Positions 35,789-44,233 of a stretch of 64,000 nucleotides of DNA are shown here, piece after piece. Origin of the DNA: Kitasatospora aureofaciens (lineage in GTDB: Bacteria > Actinomycetota > Actinomycetes > Streptomycetales > Streptomycetaceae); NCBI RefSeq assembly GCF_001188955.3, contig NZ_JPRF03000087.1, positions 186,001 to 250,000 on the forward strand, written 5' to 3'. The notes beneath the pieces are model-generated. The model was not told the DNA's origin and made no database searches. It was given only the letters and a program-made list of their open reading frames with translations. Made by a program: the position numbers and the translations under genes. How positions within the stretch are numbered: the first letter of the stretch is position 1; every line of letters starts with the position of its first letter.

Positions 35789-36180
35789 CACGGTGCGCCC
35801 GCCGATCCCGGGCCGCCGTCGCCGAGCAGTTCGCGCAGCAGCTGCTCGTCCTCGGCGGAGAGGTCGGAGACGAAGCGGGCGAGCACGGTGGAGCGGTCGG
35901 CCTCGCGGCCCAGCTCGGTGTGCATCCGGCGGGCGGCGAGGCCCGCGGTGTCCTGGACGGTCGGGATGTACGCGTAGGCGCGGCCGGCGCGGGTGCGCTC
36001 GACCGTCCCCTTGTCGTGCAGCCGGGCCAGGATCGTCGCGATGGTGGTGCGGGCGAGGTGCCCGCCGAGCGCCGTCTGGACGTCCTGCGGCGTCATCGGC
36101 TGCCGGGCGGACCAGAGGGCGGCCAGCACCTCGGCCTCCAGCTCCCCGGCGGGCCGGCGGGCGGACGGTACGTCGGACAT
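35788..36180 (-). CDS. BlaI/MecI/CopY-family transcriptional repressor
   Basis: A 130-residue winged-helix repressor. The HTH core is about residues 10-80 (GELEAEVLAALWSARQPMTPQDVQTALG, LARTTIATILARLHDKGTVERTRAGRAYAYIP), and the C-terminal dimerisation helix includes VLARFVSDLSAEDEQLLRELL. Two tandem palindromes upstream fit its operator. Its usual partner, an M56 peptidase that cleaves it to relieve repression, is broken next door, so it may act as an unrelievable repressor or respond to another signal. Confidence 0.9.
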   Translation of the reverse strand: MSDVPSARRPAGELEAEVLAALWSARQPMTPQDVQTALGGHLARTTIATILARLHDKGTVERTRAGRAYAYIPTVQDTAGLAARRMHTELGREADRSTVLARFVSDLSAEDEQLLRELLGDGGPGSAGAP

Positions 36181-36202
36181 GGCGGCGCTTCCTCCAGCTT
36201 TC

Positions 36203-36239
36203 GTCTACAGTCATGTAGACCGTCTACGTCACTGTAGAC
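36203..36239. promoter_or_regulatory. Tandem BlaI operators
   Basis: Two copies of GTCTAC-N6-GTAGAC (36203-36220 and 36222-36239), one base apart, lie 23-59 bases before the blaI start and 66 bases before the divergent DedA gene. The half-sites resemble the CTACA..TGTAG type known for actinobacterial BlaI. Confidence 0.8.
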
Positions 36240-36304
36240 GGTCCCGGGCGGGTTCGCCGCGCGTCGCGACGACCGCCCCCCAACGTACGGGAGGTCCGCC
36301 AGCC

Positions 36305-37009
36305 TTGCTCCAGTTCCCCGCCGATCCGGCCGCCCACCCCGCCGTGGGCCCCCACCTCGCGGTGGCCTCCCACCTCGCGGTCAACCCGCTGGACGCGTCC
36401 TCGCTGCTCGCCGCCTTCGGCGCGCTCGGCATCGCCGTGGTGCTGTTCGCCGAGACCGGTCTGCTGGTGGGCTTCTTCCTGCCCGGCGACTCGCTGCTGT
36501 TCACCGCGGGCCTGCTCTGCGTCCCCGGCGCCACCAAGGGGCCGCAGCTGCACCTGTGGCAGGTGCTGCCCGCCGCCCTGGTCGGCGCGCTCGCCGGGGC
36601 CCAGGTCGGCTACCTGATCGGCCGCCGCGGCGGGCGGGCGCTGCTGGGCCGCACCAAGCGCAAGAGCCTGCTGGAGGGCGTCGAGCGGGCCGAGGAACTG
36701 CTGGCCAGGTACGGGCACGGCAAGGCGATCGTGCTCGCCCGTTTCATCCCGGTGGTCCGGACGGTGTTGAATCCGCTCTGCGGCGTGCTCGAAGTGCCGG
36801 TTCGCTCGTTCACCCTCTGGCAGGTGGCCGGCGGCGCGGTCTGGACCGTCGGCGTCGTGCTGGCCGGATACGGGCTCGGTTCCTCGATACCCGGGATCGA
36901 CCAGTATCTGCTGCCGATCATCGGTCTGGTAGTAGTTGTCTCCGTGCTCCCCATTGTTCTCGAACTGTTCCGCGCCCGTAAGGCGCGCCGTCACGGAGGT
37001 GACGTGTGA
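36305..37009 (+). CDS. DedA-family membrane protein
   Basis: A 234-residue polytopic membrane protein of the DedA family (undecaprenyl-phosphate or lipid flippase-like). Motifs are the acidic FAETGLLVGFFLPGDSLLFTAG segment and the arginine-rich ARFIPVVRTVLNPLCGVLEV segment, with about five helices. TTG at 36305 was chosen because GGAGG stands upstream; GTG at 36344 or 36362 is possible. The stop overlaps the PAP2 phosphatase start (TGATG). Together they suggest lipid carrier recycling, and both face the BlaI operators. Confidence 0.87.
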   Translation: MLQFPADPAAHPAVGPHLAVASHLAVNPLDASSLLAAFGALGIAVVLFAETGLLVGFFLPGDSLLFTAGLLCVPGATKGPQLHLWQVLPAALVGALAGAQVGYLIGRRGGRALLGRTKRKSLLEGVERAEELLARYGHGKAIVLARFIPVVRTVLNPLCGVLEVPVRSFTLWQVAGGAVWTVGVVLAGYGLGSSIPGIDQYLLPIIGLVVVVSVLPIVLELFRARKARRHGGDV

Positions 37010-37677
37010 TGTCCTCTCGGGTCCTGGCCGTCTACGACGGCAGCGGGATCGACGGCAGCCTCTACACCCGGGTCAACGGGTGGGCGCAGTCGGCCCCGCA
37101 CTGGCTGGACGACGTGATCAAGGTCTGGTCGGCGATCGGCCTCGGCCTGTTCGCGCTCTTCATGCTCTCCGCCTGGTGGCGGGCGCGCGGCGCCGACTCC
37201 GCGGTGATGGCCAGGGTGCTGGCCTCCCCGGTGATCGTGGTCGTCGCGTACGGAGTCAACTCCGTCCTCAAGAACATGGTCGAGGAGGTCCGGCCGTGTG
37301 CGCAGATCCCCGGCAGCGTCTCGCTGGAGACCTGCCCGAGCGCGACCAGCGGTGACTGGTCCTTCCCGAGCAACCACTCGGTGATCGCCTTCGCCGCCGC
37401 GATCTCGCTCTGGTTCGTCAGCCGCCGGCTCGGCGCCGTCGCCACCCTCTTCGCGGTGCTGATGGCCGCCTCCCGGGTCTGGGTCGGCGTGCACTACCCG
37501 CACGACGTGGCCGTCGGTGCGCTCGTCGGCATCGTGGTCGCGCTGGTGCTCGCCCCGCTGGCCGGGCGCTGCGGGCCGCTGGTGGACCGGATGCGCTCCG
37601 GCGTGCTGCGCCCGCTGCTGGGCCCCGGCACGGTGCCGGTGGCGACCCGCGGATACGCCTCGCACCGGGCGCGGTAG
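37009..37677 (+). CDS. PAP2-family membrane phosphatase
   Basis: A 222-residue integral membrane phosphatase of the PAP2 superfamily, acting on lipid pyrophosphates such as undecaprenyl pyrophosphate. The tripartite active site is complete: KNMVEEVRP, SFPSNHS and SRVWVGVHYPHDVAVG. Five to six helices are visible. ATG at 37009 follows GGAGGTGA and overlaps the DedA stop, so both are expressed together. Control through the BlaI operators is possible: beta-lactam stress and lipid II turnover would make biological sense, but this is inference. Confidence 0.9.
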   Translation: MSSRVLAVYDGSGIDGSLYTRVNGWAQSAPHWLDDVIKVWSAIGLGLFALFMLSAWWRARGADSAVMARVLASPVIVVVAYGVNSVLKNMVEEVRPCAQIPGSVSLETCPSATSGDWSFPSNHSVIAFAAAISLWFVSRRLGAVATLFAVLMAASRVWVGVHYPHDVAVGALVGIVVALVLAPLAGRCGPLVDRMRSGVLRPLLGPGTVPVATRGYASHRAR

Positions 37678-37699
37678 TGCCCATTTCGTGAGCGCCCCG

Positions 37700-37725
37700 C
37701 CCCTTGTCCGGTTCCGGACAGGGGG
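37700..37725. terminator. Terminator-like hairpin after PAP2 gene
   Basis: CCCCTTGTCC and GGACAGGGGG pair with one wobble around GGTTCC. Confidence 0.5.
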
Positions 37726-37849
37726 TGGAGCATGTGAGCCGGGCGTGGGGCCCCTGACCGGGGCGCCCGCCCGGCTCAGTCGTGCTCAGGCGCGTCCGGG
37801 GCCGCGCTCGGGTCGCGGCGGCGCCGGGCGCCACCGGAGGGAGTGCCGA

Positions 37850-38365
37850 ATGCCGTACCGACTCGACATCACGCAGGGGGACTGGCCGGGTGACCTGCTG
37901 CACAAGGGCGTCGACGGCCTGCTCGCCGAAGCCATGGTGCTCACCCTCGCCACCGCCGGCCACGAGCACGGGCCGCACGCCAACCTCGCCTTCTTCGCCC
38001 ACGACGACGACCTCGTCCTCTACTTCGTCAGCGAGCGCTCCACCCGGCACAGCCACCACCTCGCCGAAGAGGCCCGGGCCGCCGCCACCGTCTTCCTGCC
38101 GCCGCCCGCCTTCGGCGAACAGCTGCGCGGCCTCCAGCTGACCGGCAGCGCGAGCGAGGCCTGGGGGCGGCAGGCCGAGGCGGCGCTGGCGGCCTACCAG
38201 GGGCGCTACCCCTCCTTCGCACAGGACGAGGAGACCCGTCGGCAGTACCTCACCGGAAGTGGGGCGGCGGCGCTGTACCGCTTCCAGGTCGAGGAGCTGA
38301 CGGCGGTCGACGAGCCGAACTTCGGGCGGCGCAACTACCTGCGGGCCCGGGTGCTGCGAGGTTAG
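37850..38365 (+). CDS. Pyridoxamine 5'-phosphate oxidase-fold protein
   Basis: A 171-residue protein of the split-barrel flavin-binding superfamily (PNPOx-like). Typical segments are VLTLATAGHEHGPHANLAFFAHDDDLVLYFVSERSTRHSHHL and TGSASEAW. It resembles small YhbP-like members of unknown substrate more than true PNP oxidases, and the C-terminal PNPOx pyridoxal-binding part is absent. ATG at 37850 follows GGAGGGAG. Its stop overlaps the convergent DUF3592-like gene by four bases. Confidence 0.8.
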   Translation: MPYRLDITQGDWPGDLLHKGVDGLLAEAMVLTLATAGHEHGPHANLAFFAHDDDLVLYFVSERSTRHSHHLAEEARAAATVFLPPPAFGEQLRGLQLTGSASEAWGRQAEAALAAYQGRYPSFAQDEETRRQYLTGSGAAALYRFQVEELTAVDEPNFGRRNYLRARVLRG

Positions 38366-38994
38366 CCCTGCCCGATGACCGTGCCCCGCCGGAACGGCAC
38401 CCGGCGCGGGCGGCCGTTGCGGACCACGAGCGCTCCGAGGCCGGCGACCGCGGCCATCAGGACGGCGTCCAGGGCGGCGGCGATCGCCAGGTCCTGCGAG
38501 AAGTCGATGTCATCCGGGGCCGACGCGGCCGCGACACCCTCCGGGTCGTAGCGGACCAGCACCCGGTCGCCGACCGCGTGCGCGTGGAGGTTCCCGTACA
38601 CCGTGCCGTTGGGGATCGGCAGCCCGAGCTCGCCGACCAGGTCGTACGTCGAGTTCGGATGCTTGTCCTGGGGGTGGTCGTGGACGGCGGCGACCCGCGC
38701 GGTGACGGTCACCCCACGGGCGTCGAGGATCACCGCGTCCCGGGCCGAGACCGCCTCCCCGATCGCACCGCCCCCCAGCGCGACCGACACGATCGCCACC
38801 CAGCAGCCCACCGGGCCCAGCAACCGGACCAACCCGACGATCCAGGCGACCCCGACCACCAGCCCGAGCAGCAGCGCGGCGCCGAACCCCACGTACGTGC
38901 TCACCGTCACCACCCCGAACGTCCCCGCCGGAACGGCCGTCACCAGCGCGGCTGTCAGCCCGATCGTCGCGCGTCTGCTCTTCGGCCCAGCCAT
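38362..38994 (-). CDS. DUF3592-like membrane protein
   Basis: A 210-residue predicted membrane protein. Three or four helices lie in the first half (TIGLTAALVTAVPAGTFGVV.., YVGFGAALLLGLVVGVAWIVG, WVAIVSVALGGGAIGEAV), followed by a soluble domain (about 85-165: RGVTVTARVAAVHDHPQDKHPNSTYDL, DRVLVRYDPEG) and a final helix near the C-terminus. That layout fits DUF3592 proteins. Function unknown. Confidence 0.7.
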   Translation of the reverse strand: MAGPKSRRATIGLTAALVTAVPAGTFGVVTVSTYVGFGAALLLGLVVGVAWIVGLVRLLGPVGCWVAIVSVALGGGAIGEAVSARDAVILDARGVTVTARVAAVHDHPQDKHPNSTYDLVGELGLPIPNGTVYGNLHAHAVGDRVLVRYDPEGVAAASAPDDIDFSQDLAIAAALDAVLMAAVAGLGALVVRNGRPRRVPFRRGTVIGQG

Positions 38995-39144
38995 GGCTTC
39001 CCCCGGTTCTCGCTACGACGGGGTGGAAGCGTACGCCGGGACCCTGACGCCCTCAGGGCGGGGTGCCAGGTGGCCGAGTCGAGGAACTCATTCGCGTCAA
39101 ACCGCTCCGACACTGTCGGGCCGCAACGCCGTCAGCCGGCTGCG

Positions 39145-39612
39145 TCATGAGTTCGATGCCGCGCGGCCCAGCCAGTCCGCCAAGCTGCCTCGGCTCATGC
39201 TCACGGCGGCATCGATGTCGATCATTCCGGTGCCGTCGAGAGTGAAGCCGCCGCCGTTCTCGAACAGGGAGATGATGGGCTCGTACGGGTCCGGCAGTTG
39301 GGGCGTGGCCCTGCCAGTCTCCTGGAGTGCCGCGAAGTGCAGCGCTCCCACACAACTCTGCTGAACGGCCGCGCTCTGTAGCGCGCAGCTCTTCAAGACC
39401 AATTCGACCAGCTCGGGATCGGCACGAACGGACGAGTCGATCAGGGCTGCCACGTCGAAGAAGGGCCAGGCGTCCGAACCCAGCCGTTCGGCCCACAGTG
39501 CCGAACGCCGGAGGAACTCCTTCATGAGCGAGATGCGCAGCCGGGGGTCCGTCTCCGAGGGTTCCCAGTCGACGTTCGTCAGTCGCTCGGTCAGGGCGCG
39601 CGTATCGTTCAT
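39145..39612 (-). CDS. Putative immunity protein for the adjacent polymorphic toxin
   Basis: A 155-residue soluble, acidic, mainly helical protein (MNDTRALTERLTNVDWEPSE...) with no signal peptide. It directly follows the toxin: its ATG overlaps the toxin stop (ATGA, 39609-39612), the normal arrangement for polymorphic toxin-immunity pairs. The sequence does not match an immunity family I recognise. Base composition is lower in GC than the surrounding genes, like the toxin tip. The immunity role is inferred from position only. Confidence 0.6.
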   Translation of the reverse strand: MNDTRALTERLTNVDWEPSETDPRLRISLMKEFLRRSALWAERLGSDAWPFFDVAALIDSSVRADPELVELVLKSCALQSAAVQQSCVGALHFAALQETGRATPQLPDPYEPIISLFENGGGFTLDGTGMIDIDAAVSMSRGSLADWLGRAASNS

Positions 39613-41132
39613 GGTTTGTTCCTCTGCGCGAGAATCAAGGCTGCAATTTCGTCAAGATTACTCAGATCACCGGCTATCGGAAAGTCGGGCCTGGTGAGGC
39701 CCAGTCTGTCCCAGGCGAAGAACGCATCCTCACGGGTTTCGTGCGGCGAAACCTCATGTGCGCCCCAATTGCCGGGTTCTGGCCAGTGGACGCCGTCCTC
39801 CCAGTATCCTTGTCGATACGGAAGATTGTGCGGGGGTGCCATGAGTATACTCTCGATACCTTCATGGCAGGCCCACCGGAAGAACTTGGTGGATTCTGCG
39901 GGGGTGAGTGTGCCTGCTTCTGCTTTGAACCACATGTCGGCGATGTGGTCCATGGGCGCGAACCGTCCGGTTGCCGGTCTTCCGTCCGGTGGTACCGACA
40001 CGCCCGTGTGGACGTTTTCGAAAATGTGAGCCTTGATTCTGTTCAGGACACCCAAATCGTATCCCGTATTCGCGGCGATTCGTTCCGTGTCGCCAGTGGT
40101 CTGGCGAATTTTCTCGTAATTCCGTTGGGTCGATTCGGATTGAGGCGGGTCGATGTAGTCCGACCCTCCGGTCCTTGGCAGGTACTCCGGGCTCTCCGGT
40201 GTCCGGCCCGGACGACGGCTTGATCCCCCTCCTGGTGCCGCGGCGCTGCCGACGGCGCCGAGGATGAGGTCGAGGGGCATGACGGGGCCGGTTTTGAAGG
40301 CGGTGTCGTAGCCGTAGGTGAGGCCGGCGCCGGTGATCATGCGGCCGGGGACGGTGTCGGCGGCGTTGGCGACCTTGGCGAGGCCCGCGAGGGCGACGGA
40401 GGCGTTCTCGGTGGTCTCGGCGGCGGTGGTCACGACGCGGGCGCCGGCGCCGAGGCCGCCCCCGGCCGCGCCCATGATTTCGCCGGTCTTGGCGGAGTCG
40501 GCGGCCTCGGTGAGGCTGTAGCCGCCGTCGCCGAACAGCTCGACGCGGATGGGCTGGGCGACCGCCAGGTCGACGGTGATCGCCTCCACCGCGCCGAAGG
40601 CGGCGCCGACCAGCACGGTGGCGGCGATGGTGGCGATGGCCTCGGAGACGGCGACGCCGACCGATGCGGCGGTGGCGACGATGCCCGCGGCGGTGGCGGC
40701 GGCGATGGCCGCCGAGATGCTGAAGGTGACGATGGCCAGGGCGGCGCCGACGACGAGGGTGCCGCCGACGATCGCGGCCTCCTCCTCCAGCTTCTTGATC
40801 GCCTTGTCGACCTCGTGGACGAAGTCGCGCAGCGCCTTGGCGAGGGCGCGGCAGGCGTCGGCGGTTTCGGGCAGTCAGCCCTTGCCCTTGCCCGCGGCGT
40901 CCTTGCCGCCGTAGTACCGGGCCCAGAATTTGCCGAAGGCGTCGATCGCGGGGCCGTGGTTGTTGGCGACGATGGCGGCGGCGGCCTGGTTGGTGGGGGC
41001 GGTGACGTTGTCGATGGCGGTGGCCATCGCCTCCCACGCGTCGGCCACCGTGCGCAGCTTGTCCGGGTCGGCGTCCGGCCACCACATGCCGGTGACCTTC
41101 TGCACGGCCTTCGCGGCCGCGGACTCACCCAT
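39609..41132 (-). pseudogene. Polymorphic toxin with WXG-like N-terminus, interrupted by an in-frame UGA
   Basis: The frame runs 507 codons from ATG at 41132 and is broken once, by TGA at 40875-40877 (codon 86). The N-terminal 85 residues are a WXG100/PPE-like domain (WWPDADPDKLRTVADAWEAM). After the TGA the same frame continues for 421 codons: a coiled region (ALAKALRDFVHEVDKAIKKL), hydrophobic helices, then a C-terminal domain from about 40200 downward that I do not recognise (IKAHIFENVHTGVSV, HIADMWFKAEAGTL, FFRWACHEGIESILM). No ATG, GTG or TTG start exists between the TGA and GTG at 40616. Single nonsense mutation or readthrough are the main options. Confidence 0.7.
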
Positions 41133-41165
41133 GCGTCAGCCCCGACCGGCAGGGAATGCCGGTCA

Positions 41166-41495
41166 TCAGGTGAGGTCCTTCCGGGCCTTGTTGTCCGCGT
41201 CGGTGTGGTTGTCGGCGTGCGCGACCAGGCCGTCGTGGATGCTGCTGAGCCCCTGGACCAGGATGTCGAGCCCGGCGAGCACGTGGTCGTGCGGGCCGTT
41301 GTAGGCCGCCGCGAACTCGTTGCCCTGCTTGTCGCTGCCCCAGGGACTGCCCGCGTCGGCGAGGCTGTGCCTGAGCTTGTCGAGCGCCTCCTTGAGTGCC
41401 TTGCTCTGGTTCTCGAAGGTCGGCGCGGCGTCCTTCAGTTCTCCCGGCCGGATCTTGAACTCCGGGCCGCCGGCCTTCGCTGCGACATCTGCCAT
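41166..41495 (-). CDS. WXG100/ESX-like secreted protein
   Basis: A 109-residue helical protein of the type VII secretion (ESX/WXG100-like) class: two helices (GELKDAAPTFENQSKALKEALDKLRH and LAGLDILVQGLSSIHDGLVAHADNH) joined by a turn with SPWGSDKQGNEFAAAY, where W-G is the WXG-type pair. No signal peptide, as expected for this route. It lies 33 bases upstream of the toxin gene and probably acts as its secretion partner. Confidence 0.75.
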   Translation of the reverse strand: MADVAAKAGGPEFKIRPGELKDAAPTFENQSKALKEALDKLRHSLADAGSPWGSDKQGNEFAAAYNGPHDHVLAGLDILVQGLSSIHDGLVAHADNHTDADNKARKDLT

Positions 41496-41567
41496 CGAGT
41501 CAACCCCCGTGCTGTCCGTTCCTCAGAAAGCGCGAAGGACAGGACGGCCGGATCAGCCGACAGGGTT

Positions 41568-41835
41568 TCAGGGACGCGGTGTGACGTGGCTCATGTCCGG
41601 CGGGAGCGGAGGCCCGTCAGGACCCGGCCGGACGCGGGGTGCACTGGGCTTGCACCGGGGCCGGGCGAACCGGAGCACGAGGAGGCCGATGAGCAGACGG
41701 CGAGGACCCCGCTGACGTACACGTCCACGGCCGTGATGCCGACGATCACGCCGGCGGAGACGGCACCGGGAGCGAGCGCGCGACGGAGGGGCCGCGGCTG
41801 ACGTGCGCCCGCTCCTCGGGCTGGGTGACCGTCAT
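41568..41835 (-). pseudogene. Possible frameshifted small membrane protein
   Basis: Starts ATG at 41835 overlapping the previous stop (MTVTQPEERAHVSRGPSVAR) and ends early with TGA. Plausible continuation lies in a second frame (PGAVSAGVIVGITAVDVYVSGVL, a membrane helix) and then a third (RLLIGLLVLRFARPRCK, another helix), ending at 41568. Two shifts in a small gene suggest decay, though neither is proven. It stands between the upstream hypothetical and the WXG100 gene. Confidence 0.35.
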
Positions 41836-42521
41836 CCGAAGGCCTTTCGGATGGTGTCCCACTGGTCGGGCGGGAGGTCGTCCCGGGAATCGCTGCGGGG
41901 TGGGTAGAAGGAGATGCCGTCGATCGCGGCGCCGACCACCGGCAGCCAGCCCTCCCAGTGGTCGAGGTTCCGGGTGGTGAAAACGGCCGCCAGCACATGG
42001 GGGCTCCACGGGTGCGGGATCAGCACTTCGAGCTGACGGACGGTGACGGCGCCCGAGCCCGGCAGGCCGTAGACCGCTCCGGAGACGGGGACGGTCAGGT
42101 CGCGGGCGACCACAGCGGCGCGGCCAGGAGTGAAGTCGAGGACGGCGATCTCCGCGTCGGGCCAGGCGGCGGTGAGCTGTTCGGCGGCGCGTTGCGGGTA
42201 CGTGCCGCGGGGTTCCAGCGCCTCCTGGCGGAGGAAGAGGCTGAGCACGCCCTGGGCGATCGTGCCCCCGTCGGTCGGTACCAGGCAGTTGGAGACGTGG
42301 ACCGCGCCCTCACGCAGTTGCGCCTGAAGGGCGCTCTCGGCGGCGACGGCGATGCTGAGCTTCTGTTCGGGGCTCACGTCGGTGAGCGCGTCCAGCCCGT
42401 CCACGATGCGGCACATCCGGTCGCCCGGGTCCTCCGCCAGATCGACGGCGGTGAATCCGTCGGGCAGGGACAGCCAGAACGACGGGGCACCGGTGTCGAC
42501 GGTCAACGGCCCGCACCCCAC
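41832..42521 (-). CDS. Protein of unknown function in ESX-effector island
   Basis: A 229-residue soluble protein of alpha/beta type, beginning near TGAPSFWLSLPDGFTAVDLAEDPGDRM and ending FTTRNLDHWEGWLPVVGAAIDGISFYPP. It has no signal peptide and no membrane helix. I do not recognise the family, but proteins of this size often accompany ESX-like genes in streptomycetes. The start is unclear: GTG at 42521 overlaps the upstream gene by 19 bases, whereas TTG at 42506 would overlap by four bases (TTGA) and is the more usual arrangement. Confidence 0.65.
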   Translation of the reverse strand: MGCGPLTVDTGAPSFWLSLPDGFTAVDLAEDPGDRMCRIVDGLDALTDVSPEQKLSIAVAAESALQAQLREGAVHVSNCLVPTDGGTIAQGVLSLFLRQEALEPRGTYPQRAAEQLTAAWPDAEIAVLDFTPGRAAVVARDLTVPVSGAVYGLPGSGAVTVRQLEVLIPHPWSPHVLAAVFTTRNLDHWEGWLPVVGAAIDGISFYPPRSDSRDDLPPDQWDTIRKAFG

Positions 42522-43822
42522 ACGCCGGTCGCGACCGCGCTGCCGGCACCGAGCAGGCCGGCCACGATCCGGCTCTTGCCACTGCCCTCAATGGCGCTTC
42601 CGGTGCCGTTGATCACGTTGGCGCCGCCGGTGGCGCAGTTCACCGCCGCGGTCAGCCCGGGGCCGGCGTCGTCCTGGGTGAGGCCGTACGCGGTGGGCGC
42701 GGTGAGCGCCACGGTAGCGGTGGCCTGTGCGCCGTCGGAGATGTTCATCGCGGTGGCCTTCGAGAGCCCGAGTCTGACGGCGGGTTTCTCGATCGCCGTG
42801 ATGAAGACAGGCCCGGCCGGGTCGATCGCCCTGGCGGTGGCACGGACCTCGGTGGCGCCGACGCCTACCGATGCCCTCACGCCGGTCCCGGCGGCCCGGG
42901 CGGTCCTGAACGCGGTGAACCCGCCCTTGAGGACGGCCCCGCCGGGGATCGCGCCGAGGAGGTCGCCGGCCAGGGTCAGGTCGTCGCCCAGGTTCGCCAT
43001 GCTGGTGGGCAGCAGCCCGCTGATGCCGTACTGCCGCGCGTGCGCGCCCGCGGCCGCGGCGCTCAGCAGGATGGCGGGCAGCGCGAAGGCGGGGAAGAAG
43101 ATCGCCGCGACGCCGCAGACGCCCGCGGCCACCGTGAGCAGGTCGGCGCCGTGGTCCTTCAGCCAGGTGCCGACCTTGCTGAGCCGGCCCGGCTCGGGCG
43201 GCGCCTTGCTGTCGGCGGCCTTGCGGATGGCGGTGGCGGTCCTGTGGGCGTCGGACCTGTGGCCCTCGGCGAGTTCGTGGGCCTGGCTCCGGAGACCGGT
43301 GAGGGTGGTGGTGGCACTGTCGAGGAGTTCGGCGGCTGCGTCGAGGTGCTTCCTGGCGGTGTTGTAGCGCTGTTCGGCGGCGGCGAGCGAGGTGTCGTCG
43401 GCGAAGCTCTTGCCGGCCAGTGCGAGGTCGGGGGCGGCGGCCGCGGTGCGGTGGGCCTGTTCGGCCTGTGCCCTGTCCTGCCGGGCGGTGACTGCGGCGC
43501 GTGCCAACTCGGCCGCCCTGGGCTGGTGTTCGGTGAGCGCCTGGTACCAGACGTCGAGGGCCTGGTAGGCGGCCGTGATCGAGTCGGCGGCGTCCTGGAG
43601 GTAGCCGGGGAGCTTGCCGAACCGGGCGGCGAAGGCCTTGGCGGCCTCGCCGGTCCACTGGCCCTGGTCGCCGGAGATCTGGGCCAGCGTGGTGTGGACG
43701 CCGGTGAGGTGCTGGGAGACCCGGCGCAGGCTGCTGCTGAGGCCGGCCACGGCGGCGGGGTCGCCCGGGGTGGGGTTGAAGCCGAGGCCGGACCAGTCGG
43801 GCGCGGGCTCGGGGGAGGTCAT
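42503..43822 (-). CDS. Large WXG/coiled-coil effector-like protein with membrane helices
   Basis: A 439-residue protein. An N-terminal helical region (about 1-215) has WXG-type features (SGLGFNPTPGDPAAVAGLSSSLRRVSQHL, GDQGQWTGEAAKAFAARFGKLPGYLQDAADSI). Two hydrophobic stretches lie at about 225-265 (LLTVAAGVCGVAAIFFPAFALPAILLSAAAAGAHA). A Gly/Ala-rich region follows to the C-terminus, without a recognisable toxin domain. It is probably an ESX-secreted or membrane-inserted effector scaffold. Its ATG overlaps the stop of the ESX-like gene upstream (ATGA). Confidence 0.7.
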   Translation of the reverse strand: MTSPEPAPDWSGLGFNPTPGDPAAVAGLSSSLRRVSQHLTGVHTTLAQISGDQGQWTGEAAKAFAARFGKLPGYLQDAADSITAAYQALDVWYQALTEHQPRAAELARAAVTARQDRAQAEQAHRTAAAAPDLALAGKSFADDTSLAAAEQRYNTARKHLDAAAELLDSATTTLTGLRSQAHELAEGHRSDAHRTATAIRKAADSKAPPEPGRLSKVGTWLKDHGADLLTVAAGVCGVAAIFFPAFALPAILLSAAAAGAHARQYGISGLLPTSMANLGDDLTLAGDLLGAIPGGAVLKGGFTAFRTARAAGTGVRASVGVGATEVRATARAIDPAGPVFITAIEKPAVRLGLSKATAMNISDGAQATATVALTAPTAYGLTQDDAGPGLTAAVNCATGGANVINGTGSAIEGSGKSRIVAGLLGAGSAVATGVWGAGR

Positions 43823-44118
43823 GACCGCCCCCGCGCGGGGGTGAGGGCCTTGGCGATGTCCTGCTCGGTGCCCGCGTAGGACTGCCGCGCCTTCTCCAGG
43901 CCCTCGTCGAGGACCTTGACGCATTCCCGGACCTTCTTGAGGCCGTACTCCCACTTCTCCTGGAAGTGCTTGCCGGCGTCCTCCAGGAAGTCGAAGCCGA
44001 GCCCGTCGCGGCTGGCCTCCTTGAGCGCCTTCAGCCCTTGGTCGAGCTCGTCCCCGCAGCCCTTGAGGTCCTTGGCGAGCTTGGCGAGGAATTCGGGACT
44101 GACCGTGAAATCGGCCAC
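43819..44118 (-). CDS. ESX/WXG100-like small protein
   Basis: A 99-residue helical protein (VADFTVSPEFLAKLAKDLKGCGDELDQGLKALK...) with the size and helix-turn-helix hairpin pattern of ESX proteins, although the turn lacks a clear WXG. It has an uncommon pair of cysteines (KGCGD, VRECV). GTG at 44118 follows GGGGGAGAAA. It is the first of the coupled ESX-type genes in the island and likely partners the 439-residue protein. Confidence 0.65.
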   Translation of the reverse strand: MADFTVSPEFLAKLAKDLKGCGDELDQGLKALKEASRDGLGFDFLEDAGKHFQEKWEYGLKKVRECVKVLDEGLEKARQSYAGTEQDIAKALTPARGRS

Positions 44119-44233
44119 TTTCTCCCCCGGTGCGTCGGTTGTCGGACCGGCCGAGCATAACCCCGTTCGGTACGTGGGCGATCCGTACTGCGGGGGCACT
44201 CACACTTGCGGGGGAGGAAGTGGCCGGGGTGGG

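Noticed and set aside
33350..36214. A 954-codon open frame on the minus strand
   Set aside because: It merges the GAF regulator, the broken M56 peptidase and antisense of blaI. The domains start at separate GTG/ATG codons with their own ribosome-binding sites.
40875..40877. Selenocysteine at the in-frame UGA of the toxin
   Set aside because: The codon lies in a Gly/Lys linker before a helix, not at a redox site, and no reason for selenocysteine is visible. A lost tryptophan codon is simpler.
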